Shown here one piece after another: positions 1-8,561 of a stretch of 64,000 nt of DNA. Source of the DNA: Bifidobacterium tibiigranuli. GTDB taxonomy: Bacteria > Actinomycetota > Actinomycetes > Actinomycetales > Bifidobacteriaceae. How positions within the stretch are numbered: position 1 is the first letter of the stretch; each line of letters begins with the position of its first letter. A program made the position numbers and the translations under genes. The stretch spans positions 62,001-126,000 of the forward strand of contig NZ_QLZA01000004.1 of assembly GCF_009371885.1 (NCBI RefSeq), written 5' to 3'. Below the pieces are notes generated by a model, which saw nothing but the letters and a program-made list of their open reading frames with translations, was not told the origin of the DNA and did not search any database.

Positions 1-1
1 T

Positions 2-73
2 CGACTGGGCAGATTTCGGGCACGGCGCGGCAGAAGCGTCGCTCGGCGCGCAGCCAGCGTCGCCATGCGATGA
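2..73 (+). CDS. C-terminal end of an upstream gene (partial)
   Basis: A reading frame open from the window edge ends in TGA at 71-73 and overlaps the ATG of the next gene in an ATGA arrangement, the usual coupling inside an operon. The visible tail is very arginine- and alanine-rich, as expected for a cytoplasmic tail. In FTR1/P19-type iron operons the gene before this permease is commonly a second FtsX-like permease, but too little is visible to say what this is. The next gene's own frame is also open to the window edge, so that gene could start further upstream instead. Confidence 0.3.
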   Translation, partial: RLGRFRARRGRSVARRAASVAMR

Positions 74-1605
74 CGAATCGTCGCATGTTCTTCGTGATGC
101 TGTTCAGCGCTGTGTTTCGCAGGCGCTCGCGGGCCATAATGGCCGTCATCGCTTCGATTGTGGGCGCTGCGACGCTGTTCTGCCTGGCGGCGGTCTGCGT
201 CGCCGTGCCGCAGCAGATGACCGAGGACATGCGCTCCTATGGCGCGAATCTCATCGTGACGCCTGCTGCTGTGGCTGCCCAATCCCATCAGTCCGGCAGC
301 ACAGGCATCAGCGCTGCGGCGGCCAGCAAGGTCAGCGCGAAAGTGACGGCTGCTGCCCCCGCGCGCTCGGCCTCGTACCGCTACGAAAACGTGCGCATCA
401 ACGCCGCGCCCTATGTCATGGCCGGCATCGACCCCGCTGCGACGAAGACGCTCAACCGGCATTGGGATGTGGAGGGCCAGTGGCCATCCGCAGGCAGTGT
501 GATGCTTGGTCACGACGCGGCCAACGCGCTCGGCCTCGGCGTTGGCTCATATGTCACGATTGGCTACCGTGCTGCGGATAACGGGGCGAATGGGGTGAGC
601 GGCGCTTCCTCCGGCGACTCCTCGAACGGTCCGAACAGCACGTCTGGCAGCAGCGGCAATGCTGCTGCTGACGGCAATGCGGATAGTGGCTCCAATACAG
701 GCGATATGTCTGGAATGTCGGGCATGAGCGGCATGTCGGGCATGTCAGGAATGTCTGGCATGGACCACAGCGCCCATAATCACGGCGGCAGTACGGGTTC
801 CGGCAGTTCCAATGGCAGTTCTGACAGCAGCGCTACCAGCGGCAGCGGTTCGAGTAGCAATTCCTCCGGCAATTCTGACAGCTCTATCTCCGGCACCAGC
901 AGCGGCAGCGGTTCCATCAATAATGGCACCGATGGCCGCGCCTCCACGGACATTCTGGACACCAAAGGCACGCAGTTCCGCGTCTCCGGCATCGTATCGA
1001 CCGGCGGCAGCGAGGACGAGATCGTCTACGCCAAGGCCTCCGATCTGGCCGCGCTGACCGGCGTGACACGCGGTGCGGATGTCATCGAATACTCCTCGGA
1101 TGCGTCGGGCAACAGCCTTACCGGCCTCGTCGCAAGTATCAACCGTGACACGGCTCTGGGCGCTAAGGCGCAGCAAGTCACCAAAATCACCTCGTCGAAC
1201 CAGCGCATCATCACCATGCTGCAGACCCTGTTCTGGATCGTCTCGGTTGTGGTGCTCGTGCTGACCTTGGTCGGCGTCGGCACGACGATTTCCTCGATTG
1301 TGTCCCAGCGGCGCAATGAAATCGGCCTGCGCAAGGCTCTCGGCGCCCCTTCGCGCGGCGTCGGCTTGGAATTCCACGCCGAATCGGCTTTGTATGGGCT
1401 GCTTGGCGGGCTTATCGGCACTGGAATCGGCTACGGATTCGCGCGAGTGCTCGGCCTGACGGTATTCCATCGCGTCATTGAATTCGACTGGGCGCTCGGC
1501 GCAGCCTCGATAGCGCTAAGTGTGCTGGTGGCTGTCGCCGCCTCCATCCCACCAGTTCGACGGGCCACGCGAATCGACCCGGCAGTAGTGCTGCGGGAGG
1601 AATGA
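70..1605 (+). CDS. FtsX/MacB-like ABC transporter permease with Met/His-rich extracytoplasmic loop
   Basis: The product of about 511 aa has the MacB/FtsX layout: one N-terminal membrane helix (about residues 20-45), a large extracytoplasmic domain, and three C-terminal helices (about 385-410, 440-462, 477-495) followed by a short tail ending in DPAVVLREE. Residues 170-285 are a Ser/Gly/Asn low-complexity insert with an M-S-G triplet repeat at about 213-231 that runs into MDHSAHNHGG, a pattern that looks metal-binding. It overlaps the ATPase gene downstream by ATGA. Together with the FMN-binding lipoprotein this matches the ABC part of FTR1/P19-type iron-uptake operons; the iron role is inferred. 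The start could be 70 or the ATG at 85. Confidence 0.8.
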   Translation: MTNRRMFFVMLFSAVFRRRSRAIMAVIASIVGAATLFCLAAVCVAVPQQMTEDMRSYGANLIVTPAAVAAQSHQSGSTGISAAAASKVSAKVTAAAPARSASYRYENVRINAAPYVMAGIDPAATKTLNRHWDVEGQWPSAGSVMLGHDAANALGLGVGSYVTIGYRAADNGANGVSGASSGDSSNGPNSTSGSSGNAAADGNADSGSNTGDMSGMSGMSGMSGMSGMSGMDHSAHNHGGSTGSGSSNGSSDSSATSGSGSSSNSSGNSDSSISGTSSGSGSINNGTDGRASTDILDTKGTQFRVSGIVSTGGSEDEIVYAKASDLAALTGVTRGADVIEYSSDASGNSLTGLVASINRDTALGAKAQQVTKITSSNQRIITMLQTLFWIVSVVVLVLTLVGVGTTISSIVSQRRNEIGLRKALGAPSRGVGLEFHAESALYGLLGGLIGTGIGYGFARVLGLTVFHRVIEFDWALGAASIALSVLVAVAASIPPVRRATRIDPAVVLREE

Positions 1606-1616
1606 GGGGAGTAGCC

Positions 1617-2531
1617 ATGACTATGAATAACGCATCGACCGTCGCAACCATGAACGCCGCGAAGGCAGACACAGCCACGAATACCACAGTCACGAACACC
1701 GCAACTACGAACACTGCGAAAGGAAGCGATATGCTGCTTGAACTTGACCATATCTCCAAGATCTACGGCGATCTGCACGCCGTGGACGACCTGAGCCTGA
1801 CCGTGCCCGAGGGCGAATGGCTCGCCATCGTCGGCTCGTCGGGGTCGGGCAAGACCACGCTCATGAACATCATCGGCTGCATGGATGCACCTTCGCGCGG
1901 TTCGGTCGCGCTCGAAGGCCGACGGCTCGAAGACCTCAACGCCACGCAGCTGGCCGATGTGCGCAAGAACGTCATCGGGCTGGTGTTCCAGAAGTTCTAC
2001 TTGGTGCCGCATCTCACCGCCGTCGAAAACGTGATGATGGCGCAGTACTACCATTCCGTCGTTGATGAGCAGCAGGCGCTTGAAGCTCTCGACCACGTCG
2101 GGCTCAAGGACCGCGCGCACCATTTGCCCGGCGAGCTGTCGGGCGGCGAGCAGCAGCGCGTGTGCATCGCGCGGGCGCTCATCAACCATCCCAAGCTGAT
2201 TCTGGCCGACGAGCCGACCGGTAACCTTGACGAGACCAACGAGCGTATCGTGCTCGATCTCTTCCGCGAGCTGCACGGCCAGGGCACGACGATTATCGTC
2301 GTCACACATGACGCCCTGGTAGCTTCCTGCGCCGAGCGCGAGATTATGCTCAACCACGGCGTGCTGGTCGGCGAGCGGTGGAACGACGAACAAGCGCGGC
2401 TCGCATACGAACAGTCGGGCGGCCGCCCGGCCTTCACCGGCTCCAGCGCGCAGGATGCGCAGCACGAGGGCACGGCAGTCGATTTCTCCGACCCCACCAA
2501 AAAGGCCAAAACCGCCGGGCTGTCGGAATAA
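1617..2531 (+). CDS. ABC transporter ATP-binding protein (MacB/LolD type)
   Basis: ATPase partner of the preceding permease. It has Walker A GSSGSGKTT, Q-loop FQKFYLVPHL, signature LSGGEQQR, Walker B LILADEPTGNLD and H-loop VTHD; the ADEPTGNLD form is typical of the MacB/LolD/FtsE class. The first 40 or so residues are Thr/Asn-rich and unlike the family. Two starts are possible: ATG 1617, preceded by GAGGGGAG, or ATG 1731, preceded by AAAGGAAG five bases upstream and directly before the canonical LLELDHISKIYG. The second would make the repeats coding for the Thr/Asn tract a leader. The tail after about residue 225 is a low-complexity extension. Operon with the permease upstream; a repeat element separates it from the FMN-binding lipoprotein. 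Confidence 0.88.
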   Translation: MTMNNASTVATMNAAKADTATNTTVTNTATTNTAKGSDMLLELDHISKIYGDLHAVDDLSLTVPEGEWLAIVGSSGSGKTTLMNIIGCMDAPSRGSVALEGRRLEDLNATQLADVRKNVIGLVFQKFYLVPHLTAVENVMMAQYYHSVVDEQQALEALDHVGLKDRAHHLPGELSGGEQQRVCIARALINHPKLILADEPTGNLDETNERIVLDLFRELHGQGTTIIVVTHDALVASCAEREIMLNHGVLVGERWNDEQARLAYEQSGGRPAFTGSSAQDAQHEGTAVDFSDPTKKAKTAGLSE

Positions 2532-2581
2532 GAGGTACTCGTACTGTGGGGGGCATGCCGTTCCGCAGCGCATACAGGTGT

Positions 2582-2784
2582 AACTACGTTATGTGAGGCG
2601 TTAATCCGCCCTTGCGGAGGTCTATCTGCGTTATGTGAGGCGCTATTTTTCGGAAGGCCGAGTATCAGACGACTTAAACCGCCATTTTAAGCCACCGCTA
2701 CTTGGGGTGTCACGGAATTAGCGCCTCACATAACGTAGATAGACCTCCGCAGCACGCCAATAACGCCTCACATAAGCGAGATAG
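2582..2784. repeat. Interspersed inverted-arm repeat, copy 1
   Basis: A roughly 204 bp element filling most of the 326 bp gap after the ATPase gene. Two arms of about 65 bp form an imperfect inverted repeat; each arm holds two copies of a GTTATGTGAGGCG-like word and one AGGTCTATCT word. Between them lies a core (2646-2718) containing GAGTATCAGACG. Copies 2 (7931-8133) and 3 (48914-49118) share arms and core. Short reading frames inside it recur only because the repeat recurs and are not treated as genes. Confidence 0.9.
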
Positions 2785-2857
2785 CCCTAAGACCTTCCCA
2801 TCGCGGCGCGGGTGCTATAGCATGAACGCGATAAAGACATATATAAAGGAGTAGGGC

Positions 2858-3427
2858 ATGGCGAGTAACAAGGATTCGAAGCAGGTTTCGACGATCAAAG
2901 CTGGCAAGTCGGGCAGCGCAGGCGTCAAGTCAGCCACGGTTGCCGCTGTCGGGCTGATCGCGGCCACGACGCTGCTCGCTGGGTGCGGCAGCAAGGACGC
3001 CATACCAGCCGACGGCGCATATCAGGGCAACTCAGGCGAATCGATGGCCGCGCCAAGCTCCTCGGCTTCGGCGGGCGGTACAAGCAGCGCGGGTGGTGCG
3101 GGCAATGACGCCAAGGCGCATGACACCGGCAAGTACCGCGATGGGACATACAACGTCGATAATCAGCCCGACTCGTCCGGCAAGGACACCATCGATGTGA
3201 CGGTCAAGGTCGCTCAAGGCGATATCACCGGCGTCACCGTCGTCGGCCACACCTCGAACGACATCTCCAAAAAGCATCAGGCCGCATTCATCGAAGCCAT
3301 CCCGGGCGTGGTGGTCGGCAAGCCGCTCAAAGGCCTCAAAGTCGACAAGGTCGCCGGCGCAAGCTGGACCACCCAGGCCTTCAACGACGCTCTCGCCAAC
3401 GCCCGTACCCAAGCTTCGGTGCAGTAA
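2858..3427 (+). CDS. FMN-binding domain lipoprotein
   Basis: A 189 aa lipoprotein. The N-terminus has a hydrophobic stretch ending in the lipobox LLAGC (Cys at about 44), followed by a Ser/Ala/Gly linker and an FMN-binding domain at about 92-185. The segment GASWTT near residue 168 matches the S/T-G-A-S/T-x-T flavinylation motif, in which ApbE attaches FMN to the last Thr. AAAGGAG precedes the ATG. Such proteins pass electrons outside the membrane, and in FTR1/P19 operons they are thought to reduce ferric iron; that role here is inferred from the neighbouring ABC genes. Two hairpins follow the stop codon directly. Confidence 0.85.
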   Translation: MASNKDSKQVSTIKAGKSGSAGVKSATVAAVGLIAATTLLAGCGSKDAIPADGAYQGNSGESMAAPSSSASAGGTSSAGGAGNDAKAHDTGKYRDGTYNVDNQPDSSGKDTIDVTVKVAQGDITGVTVVGHTSNDISKKHQAAFIEAIPGVVVGKPLKGLKVDKVAGASWTTQAFNDALANARTQASVQ

Positions 3428-3537
3428 TGCCCCTTTCGTGACGCTGACCACCGGTAAGCGTCACGAAAAGGGCATTATTCAGGGGATACTGCCCCTTTCG
3501 TGACGGATATCACGAATCAGCGTCACAAAAGGGGCAG
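3426..3537 (+). terminator. Twin hairpins after the FMN-binding protein
   Basis: Two stem-loops of one sequence family lie in tandem. The first pairs 3426-3445 with 3457-3476 (20 bp, one mismatch) and begins on the stop codon. The second pairs 3489-3505 with 3521-3537. Both stems carry GCCCCTTTCGTGACG. Neither has a clear U-tract, so they may act as a double terminator, an mRNA 3' end stabiliser, or be a small palindromic repeat. Confidence 0.6.
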
Positions 3538-3814
3538 CCGCGGACCATTTCGCATTTCGCCCGCGATTCTAAGCTGTCCACAGTTTTTCAGGCGAGTGCG
3601 AGCGCGGGGACTGGTGCGGCGGCAATCGCCCGCGCAGCAGTACTCCGACTCCACGCAACGAGCCATTTGATAACGCATCATCACCTACTCGTATAGGCGC
3701 AGCGTCGCGTCGAAGGCATGGCGTCCTCTACGATATGGGGAGATGCCGCCTTATCAGGGAATATGGATAGGGCAAGCAGTAAACCGAATATTACAGCAGG
3801 AGAGAGGAAGAGCA
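3538..3814. other. Intergenic region before the first amino acid ABC operon
   Basis: No convincing gene is seen. A possible plus-strand promoter is TTGATA at 3667-3672 with TATAGG at 3692-3697, but the 19 bp spacer is long. It would give a leader of a little over 100 nt before the binding-protein gene. Confidence 0.3.
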
Positions 3815-4708
3815 ATGTCGCAAGTCAATCCCGGGAAGGCCCGCCGCCGCAAAAAGACGCGGAACATCAGCATTCTCGTCATTGTGGTGCTGGTCATCGC
3901 GCTGGCGGGATTCTTCACCGTCCGCTCGCTGAATGCGAAATCGGATCAGGGGAGCGCTACGTCCGCTTCCTCGTCAGGAGTCACTGCCGATGCCGCGCTG
4001 GCGAACGATCCGGCCGTGAAGAAGCTCAATGGCACGATTAGCTTCGGCACTGAGGGAACCTACTCCCCGTTCTCATACCACGATAAGAACACCAAAAAGC
4101 TCGTCGGCTACGATATCGAAGTGGCGCAGGCAGTGGCCGACAAGCTGGGCGTGAAGTCCAAATTCGTCGAGACCCAGTTCGATGGCATTTTCGCAGGCTT
4201 GGAAAGCAACCATTACGATGGCATCGCGAACCAGGTCGAATCTACTCCGGAGCGCCAGCAGAAGTACGAGCTGAGCGACCCGTACACGGTGTCCTATCCG
4301 GTGGTCATCACGCGCAGCGACAACACGTCGGTCACGTCCATCGATGACATCTCGGGAAGAACCGCCGCGCAGACTGAAGGCTCGAACTGGAATCACATCG
4401 CAACGGAGCACGGTGCCAAAATACAGACGGTTCCCGGCTTCTCCGAGTCGATGAACGCCATCGAGCAGAAGCGCGTGGAGCTGACCGTCAATGACAAGCT
4501 GGCGGCGAAGGACTACTTCAAGACCACCGGTAACAAGAACGTGAAAATCGCAGCCACCGATACCTCCACCAAGCTCGAGATGAGCTTCGCCTTCAACAAG
4601 GGTTCCGGCCTTTCCAAGCCGGTGAACAAAGCGCTGAGCGAGCTGAGCAAGGATGGCACTTTGGCGAAGATCGGCACGAAGTACTTCGGCGAGGACGTCT
4701 CCAAGTAG
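3815..4708 (+). CDS. Amino acid ABC transporter substrate-binding protein (membrane-anchored)
   Basis: Solute-binding protein of the polar amino acid family (SBP_bac_3), about 297 aa. It begins with a basic KARRRKK stretch and an uncleaved-looking signal anchor (about 20-40) instead of a lipobox. The mature domain starts near GTISFGTEGTYSPFSYHD and contains GYDIEVAQAVADKLG and DGIFAGLESNHYDGIANQV, typical of the cystine/glutamine type. GAGGAAG precedes ATG 3815; the in-frame ATG at 3743 has no ribosome site. The permease and ATPase genes follow in the same direction. The substrate is not certain; a sulfur or polar amino acid is likely from family resemblance. Confidence 0.85.
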   Translation: MSQVNPGKARRRKKTRNISILVIVVLVIALAGFFTVRSLNAKSDQGSATSASSSGVTADAALANDPAVKKLNGTISFGTEGTYSPFSYHDKNTKKLVGYDIEVAQAVADKLGVKSKFVETQFDGIFAGLESNHYDGIANQVESTPERQQKYELSDPYTVSYPVVITRSDNTSVTSIDDISGRTAAQTEGSNWNHIATEHGAKIQTVPGFSESMNAIEQKRVELTVNDKLAAKDYFKTTGNKNVKIAATDTSTKLEMSFAFNKGSGLSKPVNKALSELSKDGTLAKIGTKYFGEDVSK

Positions 4709-4888
4709 TGCTTTCCAGTATTGTTGCTGCGCTTTGCTGGTCGCCTATATAGATGAAAACGTGCGGCCGACGATGGCGGTAGGCGGCACTGTTTAGACAG
4801 TGACGCGCAGATGGCGATCGTACCGAATCTGCGAAAACCGGAAAACCTATAACTACATAATTATTCGGACCAGCTTCAAGGAGCGCAT

Positions 4889-5569
4889 GTGCAGATATTC
4901 GATCGGCCGCTCGCCTCGTCATCGTGGTGGCCGCTTGTGCTCAAGGGGGTGACGACCTCGCTGCCGATGGCGGTGATCTCCTTCGCCATCGGGCTGGTGC
5001 TTGCCGTGCTCGTCGCCGTCGCCAAGCTCTCCCACTCCGCCATTCCGAAGGCGATTGGCACGGCTTTCGTCTCCATCATCCGTGGCACGCCGCTGCTGAT
5101 CCAGCTGTATTTGCCGTTCTATGTGCTGCCTGCGCTGACGGGTGTGACCGTGCCGCCGCTGGTCAGCGCGGTGCTTGCGCTGTCGCTCAACGTGGCGGGC
5201 TATGCCGGCGAGACGATACGCGGCTCCATCATCTCCGTGCCAGCCGGGCAGTGGGAGGCGGCGCATACCATCGGTCTGAATCGCATCCAGTCCATGCGGC
5301 GCATCATCCTGCCGCAGGCGCTGCGGCTGTCCGTGGCCCCGCTGGCGAATACCTTCATCGGACTGGTCAAGGATACTTCGCTGACCTCCATCGTCATGGT
5401 GACCGAAATGCTGCGCACGGCGCAGGAAATCGCCACGCCGACCTATGAGTTCACGACGGTTTACATCGTTGCCGCAGTGATCTACTGGATTATCTGCACG
5501 CCGCTGTCATTCGGTCAGCAGCGCTTGGAGACATATCTGGGCAGGAAATATGATTCGAACGCGCGATAA
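4889..5569 (+). CDS. Amino acid ABC transporter permease (HisM/GlnP family)
   Basis: A 226 aa inner-membrane permease with about five helices. It has the family signature [19 protein letters not shown] near residues 65-85 and the ATPase-contact loop [12 protein letters not shown]...[11 protein letters not shown] around 112-135. The start is a GTG at 4889 with AAGGAG five bases upstream. It lies 180 bp after the binding-protein gene and just before the ATPase gene, forming a three-gene operon. One permease gene is present, so it probably works as a homodimer. Confidence 0.88.
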   Translation: MQIFDRPLASSSWWPLVLKGVTTSLPMAVISFAIGLVLAVLVAVAKLSHSAIPKAIGTAFVSIIRGTPLLIQLYLPFYVLPALTGVTVPPLVSAVLALSLNVAGYAGETIRGSIISVPAGQWEAAHTIGLNRIQSMRRIILPQALRLSVAPLANTFIGLVKDTSLTSIVMVTEMLRTAQEIATPTYEFTTVYIVAAVIYWIICTPLSFGQQRLETYLGRKYDSNAR

Positions 5570-5684
5570 CGAAGCCAGCGAAACCGGCGAAACCAGTAAA
5601 TCTACGGATGCTACGTGCGGTGCGCACGGCGCGGCTCACTTCGCGCATGGAAGCAACCGCGGACAGAGCGGCGAAAGGACACGT

Positions 5685-6470
5685 ATGGAAACCGACGCGA
5701 CAGGTGAATCGGATGTGCTGCTGCAGGTGAATGATCTGCATAAGGCCTTCGGCGATCAGGAAGTGCTCAAAAACGTGAGTTTCCAGGTCTTGCAGGGCAC
5801 GGTTTCGGTGCTGATCGGGCCGTCCGGCTCGGGCAAGACCACACTGCTGCGCAGCATCGCAGGCTTGGAAGTCCCCGACGCCGGTACGATTGCCATCGAC
5901 AGCGTGCGGGTTGATTATGCGCAGCATCCGGGCGAGAAGCAGCTGCGCAAGCTGACCGCGAAGATCGGCTTCGTGTTCCAGCAGCATAACTTGTTTCCGC
6001 ATATGACGGTTTTGGAAAACATAACGGAGGGCCCGATTGTCGCGCAGCATCGCTCCCCCGAAGAAGCGGACACGGAGGCCATCGCCTTGCTGGCGCAATT
6101 CGGACTGCAAGGCCGGGAGGAATCGCGACCGCACGAGCTTTCCGGCGGCCAGCAGCAGCGTGTCGGCATAGCGCGGGCCGTAGCGCTGCACCCGCGGCTG
6201 CTGCTCTTTGATGAGCCCACGTCTGCGCTGGATCCGGAAGTCGTGAGTGACGTGCTTACGGTGATGCGCGATTTGGCTGACGACGGCTGGACCATGGTGG
6301 TGGTCACGCACGAGATGGCGTTCGCGCGGCAAGTGGCGGATCATGTGGCCTTCCTCGACGGCGGGGTCATCGTGGAGCAGGGCAAGCCGGAGAACGTGTT
6401 GGAGCATCCGCAGGAGGCTCGCACGCAGGAGTTTCTCAGCCGCATTCTGAACCCGCTGGCGGCGCATTAG
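5685..6470 (+). CDS. Amino acid ABC transporter ATP-binding protein
   Basis: A polar amino acid importer ATPase (GlnQ/TcyC type) with Walker [11 protein letters not shown]-loop [16 protein letters not shown], signature LSGGQQQR, Walker [15 protein letters not shown] and H-loop VTHEMAFAR, all in canonical spacing. The start is chosen at ATG 5685, preceded by AAAGGA and followed by an ordinary ATPase N-terminus; the frame is open back to 5550 but that stretch is low-complexity and overlaps the end of the permease gene. It is the last gene of the operon. Confidence 0.88.
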   Translation: METDATGESDVLLQVNDLHKAFGDQEVLKNVSFQVLQGTVSVLIGPSGSGKTTLLRSIAGLEVPDAGTIAIDSVRVDYAQHPGEKQLRKLTAKIGFVFQQHNLFPHMTVLENITEGPIVAQHRSPEEADTEAIALLAQFGLQGREESRPHELSGGQQQRVGIARAVALHPRLLLFDEPTSALDPEVVSDVLTVMRDLADDGWTMVVVTHEMAFARQVADHVAFLDGGVIVEQGKPENVLEHPQEARTQEFLSRILNPLAAH

Positions 6471-6593
6471 AAGCTGCGCCGTGCTGGGGGTTTGTCGACG
6501 CATTGCGGTGGTACGTATCATGCATGCATAAACATGTAGGTACTCTTGGCAGGGAATACAGACTGGCAGCAAACGAGCAACCGGAGGAATGTC

Positions 6594-7841
6594 ATGAGCG
6601 CGAAGCAGCAGGCTGACGTCGATCTTCTGACGTGGGCCGACCCGTTCTACCCCGATGGGCGGCTGCCGGCGAGCGTGCTTGAAGCCTTGCGCAGCGAGCG
6701 GGTTGCGGCATGCGGCGCGCACTATGGCGATGTGGCAGGATTGCCCAGTTTGCGTCAGGCTGTGGCGGGTCGGCTTGCTGCGGTTTTCGGATATCCCATT
6801 GTGTGGGAGAGCCAGGTGCTGATTACGCCCGGTTCGGCCAGCGCGCTGTATCTGGCGGTGTCGCTTCTTGCCTCTCCGGATTCGGAGGTTCAGGGCGATG
6901 ACAGTGGCAATGGTGATGTTCGCGGTGGCGAGCATGGTAGCGATATGTGTGACGGCAAGCAGAGTGTTGCGGCGTCCGATACTGGACTGCGCCGCGAGGT
7001 CATCGTGCCCGATCCCGGATTCCCCAATAACGCCCACGACTGCGCGGCGCATGGTTTGACAGCTATTCCTTTGACGCTTGATGCCGAGAACGGGTACCAG
7101 ATCACCGTGGAGCAGTTGGAGCGTGTGGTCAGCGAGCGTACCTGCGCGATCATGGTCACGAACCCGGCGAATCCGACCACCACGGTGCTGACTCGGGAAT
7201 CGTGCGAGGCCATCGCGCAGGTTGCCGAGCGGCACAATCTCACGGTCATCAATGATGAGGCTTTCGCTGATCATATGCTTGACGGTCGTGAATTCCTTAG
7301 CGTGGCCGCGCTGCCTTCGCTCCGCGACCGGTGCATCACGATACGCTCCTTCTCCAAAGGCTACGGGCTCAGCGGCTTGCGGGTCGGGTGCATGGTTGCT
7401 CCCGCATCAGTGTTCGATGCTGCTGTTGAACTAGCCGACGACTTGTATGGCGCAGCCGGAACCATCGACCAGATTGCCGCCGAGGCAGCGCTACGCGATT
7501 CGCAGCTCCTCGATGAGATCGGCAAGGAATTCCAGGCGCGTGCGCAGCTGGTGCGCGATATCGTGGGTGGGGTGGATTGCGTCCGGGTTGAGCCGATTGA
7601 AAGCGGTTTCCTTTCGTGGATTGACGTCAGCCGATTAGGCGGTGGCGACGTCGTTGCCGCAGCGCTGCGCGATGCCGGAATCGCGGTGCAGCCCGGTTCG
7701 CATTACGGGCCAGTGGGCGCGAGCCATATTCGCATCAGCCAGGGCGCCTATCGTGACCGCCATCGCGTCGAGGGCGTCTTGCGCCGACTTGCCGAGGTGC
7801 TGCGGTCATTGCCTGTGCTTCCGGTGTTGCCGGTGCAGTGA
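6594..7841 (+). CDS. PLP-dependent aminotransferase, class I/II
   Basis: Fold-type I aminotransferase of about 415 aa. The PLP lysine lies in SFSKGYGLSGLRVG; other family features are NPANPT and NDEAFADHML. GGAGG stands seven bases before ATG 6594. Residues about 104-135, between the early helices and VIVPDPGFPNN, are an unusual Gly/Asp/Ser-rich insertion absent from typical members. It follows an amino acid importer operon in the same direction, which suggests that an imported amino acid is its substrate, but the exact reaction cannot be read from the sequence. The C-terminus ends in a short Leu/Pro/Val repeat. Confidence 0.82.
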   Translation: MSAKQQADVDLLTWADPFYPDGRLPASVLEALRSERVAACGAHYGDVAGLPSLRQAVAGRLAAVFGYPIVWESQVLITPGSASALYLAVSLLASPDSEVQGDDSGNGDVRGGEHGSDMCDGKQSVAASDTGLRREVIVPDPGFPNNAHDCAAHGLTAIPLTLDAENGYQITVEQLERVVSERTCAIMVTNPANPTTTVLTRESCEAIAQVAERHNLTVINDEAFADHMLDGREFLSVAALPSLRDRCITIRSFSKGYGLSGLRVGCMVAPASVFDAAVELADDLYGAAGTIDQIAAEAALRDSQLLDEIGKEFQARAQLVRDIVGGVDCVRVEPIESGFLSWIDVSRLGGGDVVAAALRDAGIAVQPGSHYGPVGASHIRISQGAYRDRHRVEGVLRRLAEVLRSLPVLPVLPVQ

Positions 7842-7930
7842 CCGATGACGCGAGTGCGGGTGGCCTCTGGCTTCGCGTATGTTGTCGTTTTTGTGTGGGG
7901 TGAGATGTCGAGATTTCCGTTCTACACGCG

Positions 7931-8133
7931 TATCTGCGTTGTGTGTGGCGTTAACTCGACCTTGCTTAGGTCTATCTGCGTTCTGTGAGGCGCTAATCCT
8001 GTGGCACCCCGAATAGTGCTGGCTGAAAATGGCGGTTTTGGAACGTCTGGTACTTGGGTCTCTTCGAAATAGCGCCTCACACAACGCAGATAGACCTCCG
8101 CAGCACCCCAATAACGCCTCACACAAGCGAGAT
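7931..8133. repeat. Interspersed inverted-arm repeat, copy 2 (core inverted)
   Basis: Same element as at 2582-2784 and 48914-49118, in the gap between the two aminotransferase genes. The arms have the same orientation as in the other copies: the left arm contains the GACCTTG-type spacer and the right arm the GCAGCACCCCAATAACG-type spacer. The core (7996-8069) reads as the reverse complement of the cores of copies 1 and 3, for example CGTCTGGTACTT here for the complement of GAGTATCAGACG. Confidence 0.9.
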
Positions 8134-8561
8134 GCACGGCTGCTCGGGGATTGCTCGGTGATTGCTCAGGCACGGCAGCAAGGTTTTTGGTGTTTCGGTC
8201 CTCTTCGGAAGATGAAAATATCCCATTCGCGCAAACCCTACCCAAACGCGGGCGCGGATAGCCCCTCCGTCTCAATGTGACGAATGAGTTATGCGAATGA
8301 TCGGTTTTGGAAACATAAGCTCACTAGACTCTAGTCTAGATTACGTTCCACAAACGGCCGCGTATTTCGGCTGTGCAGTCGCAGGGCTGCTCGGCGCAAT
8401 CCGTGAAGCAATTCACGCAGACAATCCGCAAAGACAATCCAATAACGCAATTGAGTGACACAGCTGATCGGCCCGCCCGATCTCTGCACAACCGCATCAT
8501 CCGAGACGCGCCCGCTGCCGTTGCGGCGACTAGGTGCGACTGGGTGCGAAAGGAGCACGGG
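8134..8561. other. Intergenic region before the class III aminotransferase, with a palindrome
   Basis: Apart from the repeat copy to its left, the only structure seen is CTAGACTCTAGTCTAG at 8324-8339: perfect 7 bp arms around a 2 bp centre, about 220 bp upstream of the start codon. It is a candidate operator. No gene is supported here. Confidence 0.4.

Noticed and set aside
2531-3003. tRNA or small RNA gene in the gap after the ATPase gene
   Set aside because: The paired structure is the repeat's inverted arms; no cloverleaf or CCA-like end was found.
5490-7274. 594 codon open frame on the minus strand
   Set aside because: It is antisense to the ABC ATPase and aminotransferase genes, which have clear motifs and ribosome sites; the peptide has no family likeness. 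High GC makes long antisense frames common here.
7806-8280. Short frames on both strands with relatives at 48732-49347
   Set aside because: They recur only because they lie in the inverted-arm repeat; peptides begin and end at repeat borders and have no consistent ribosome site.
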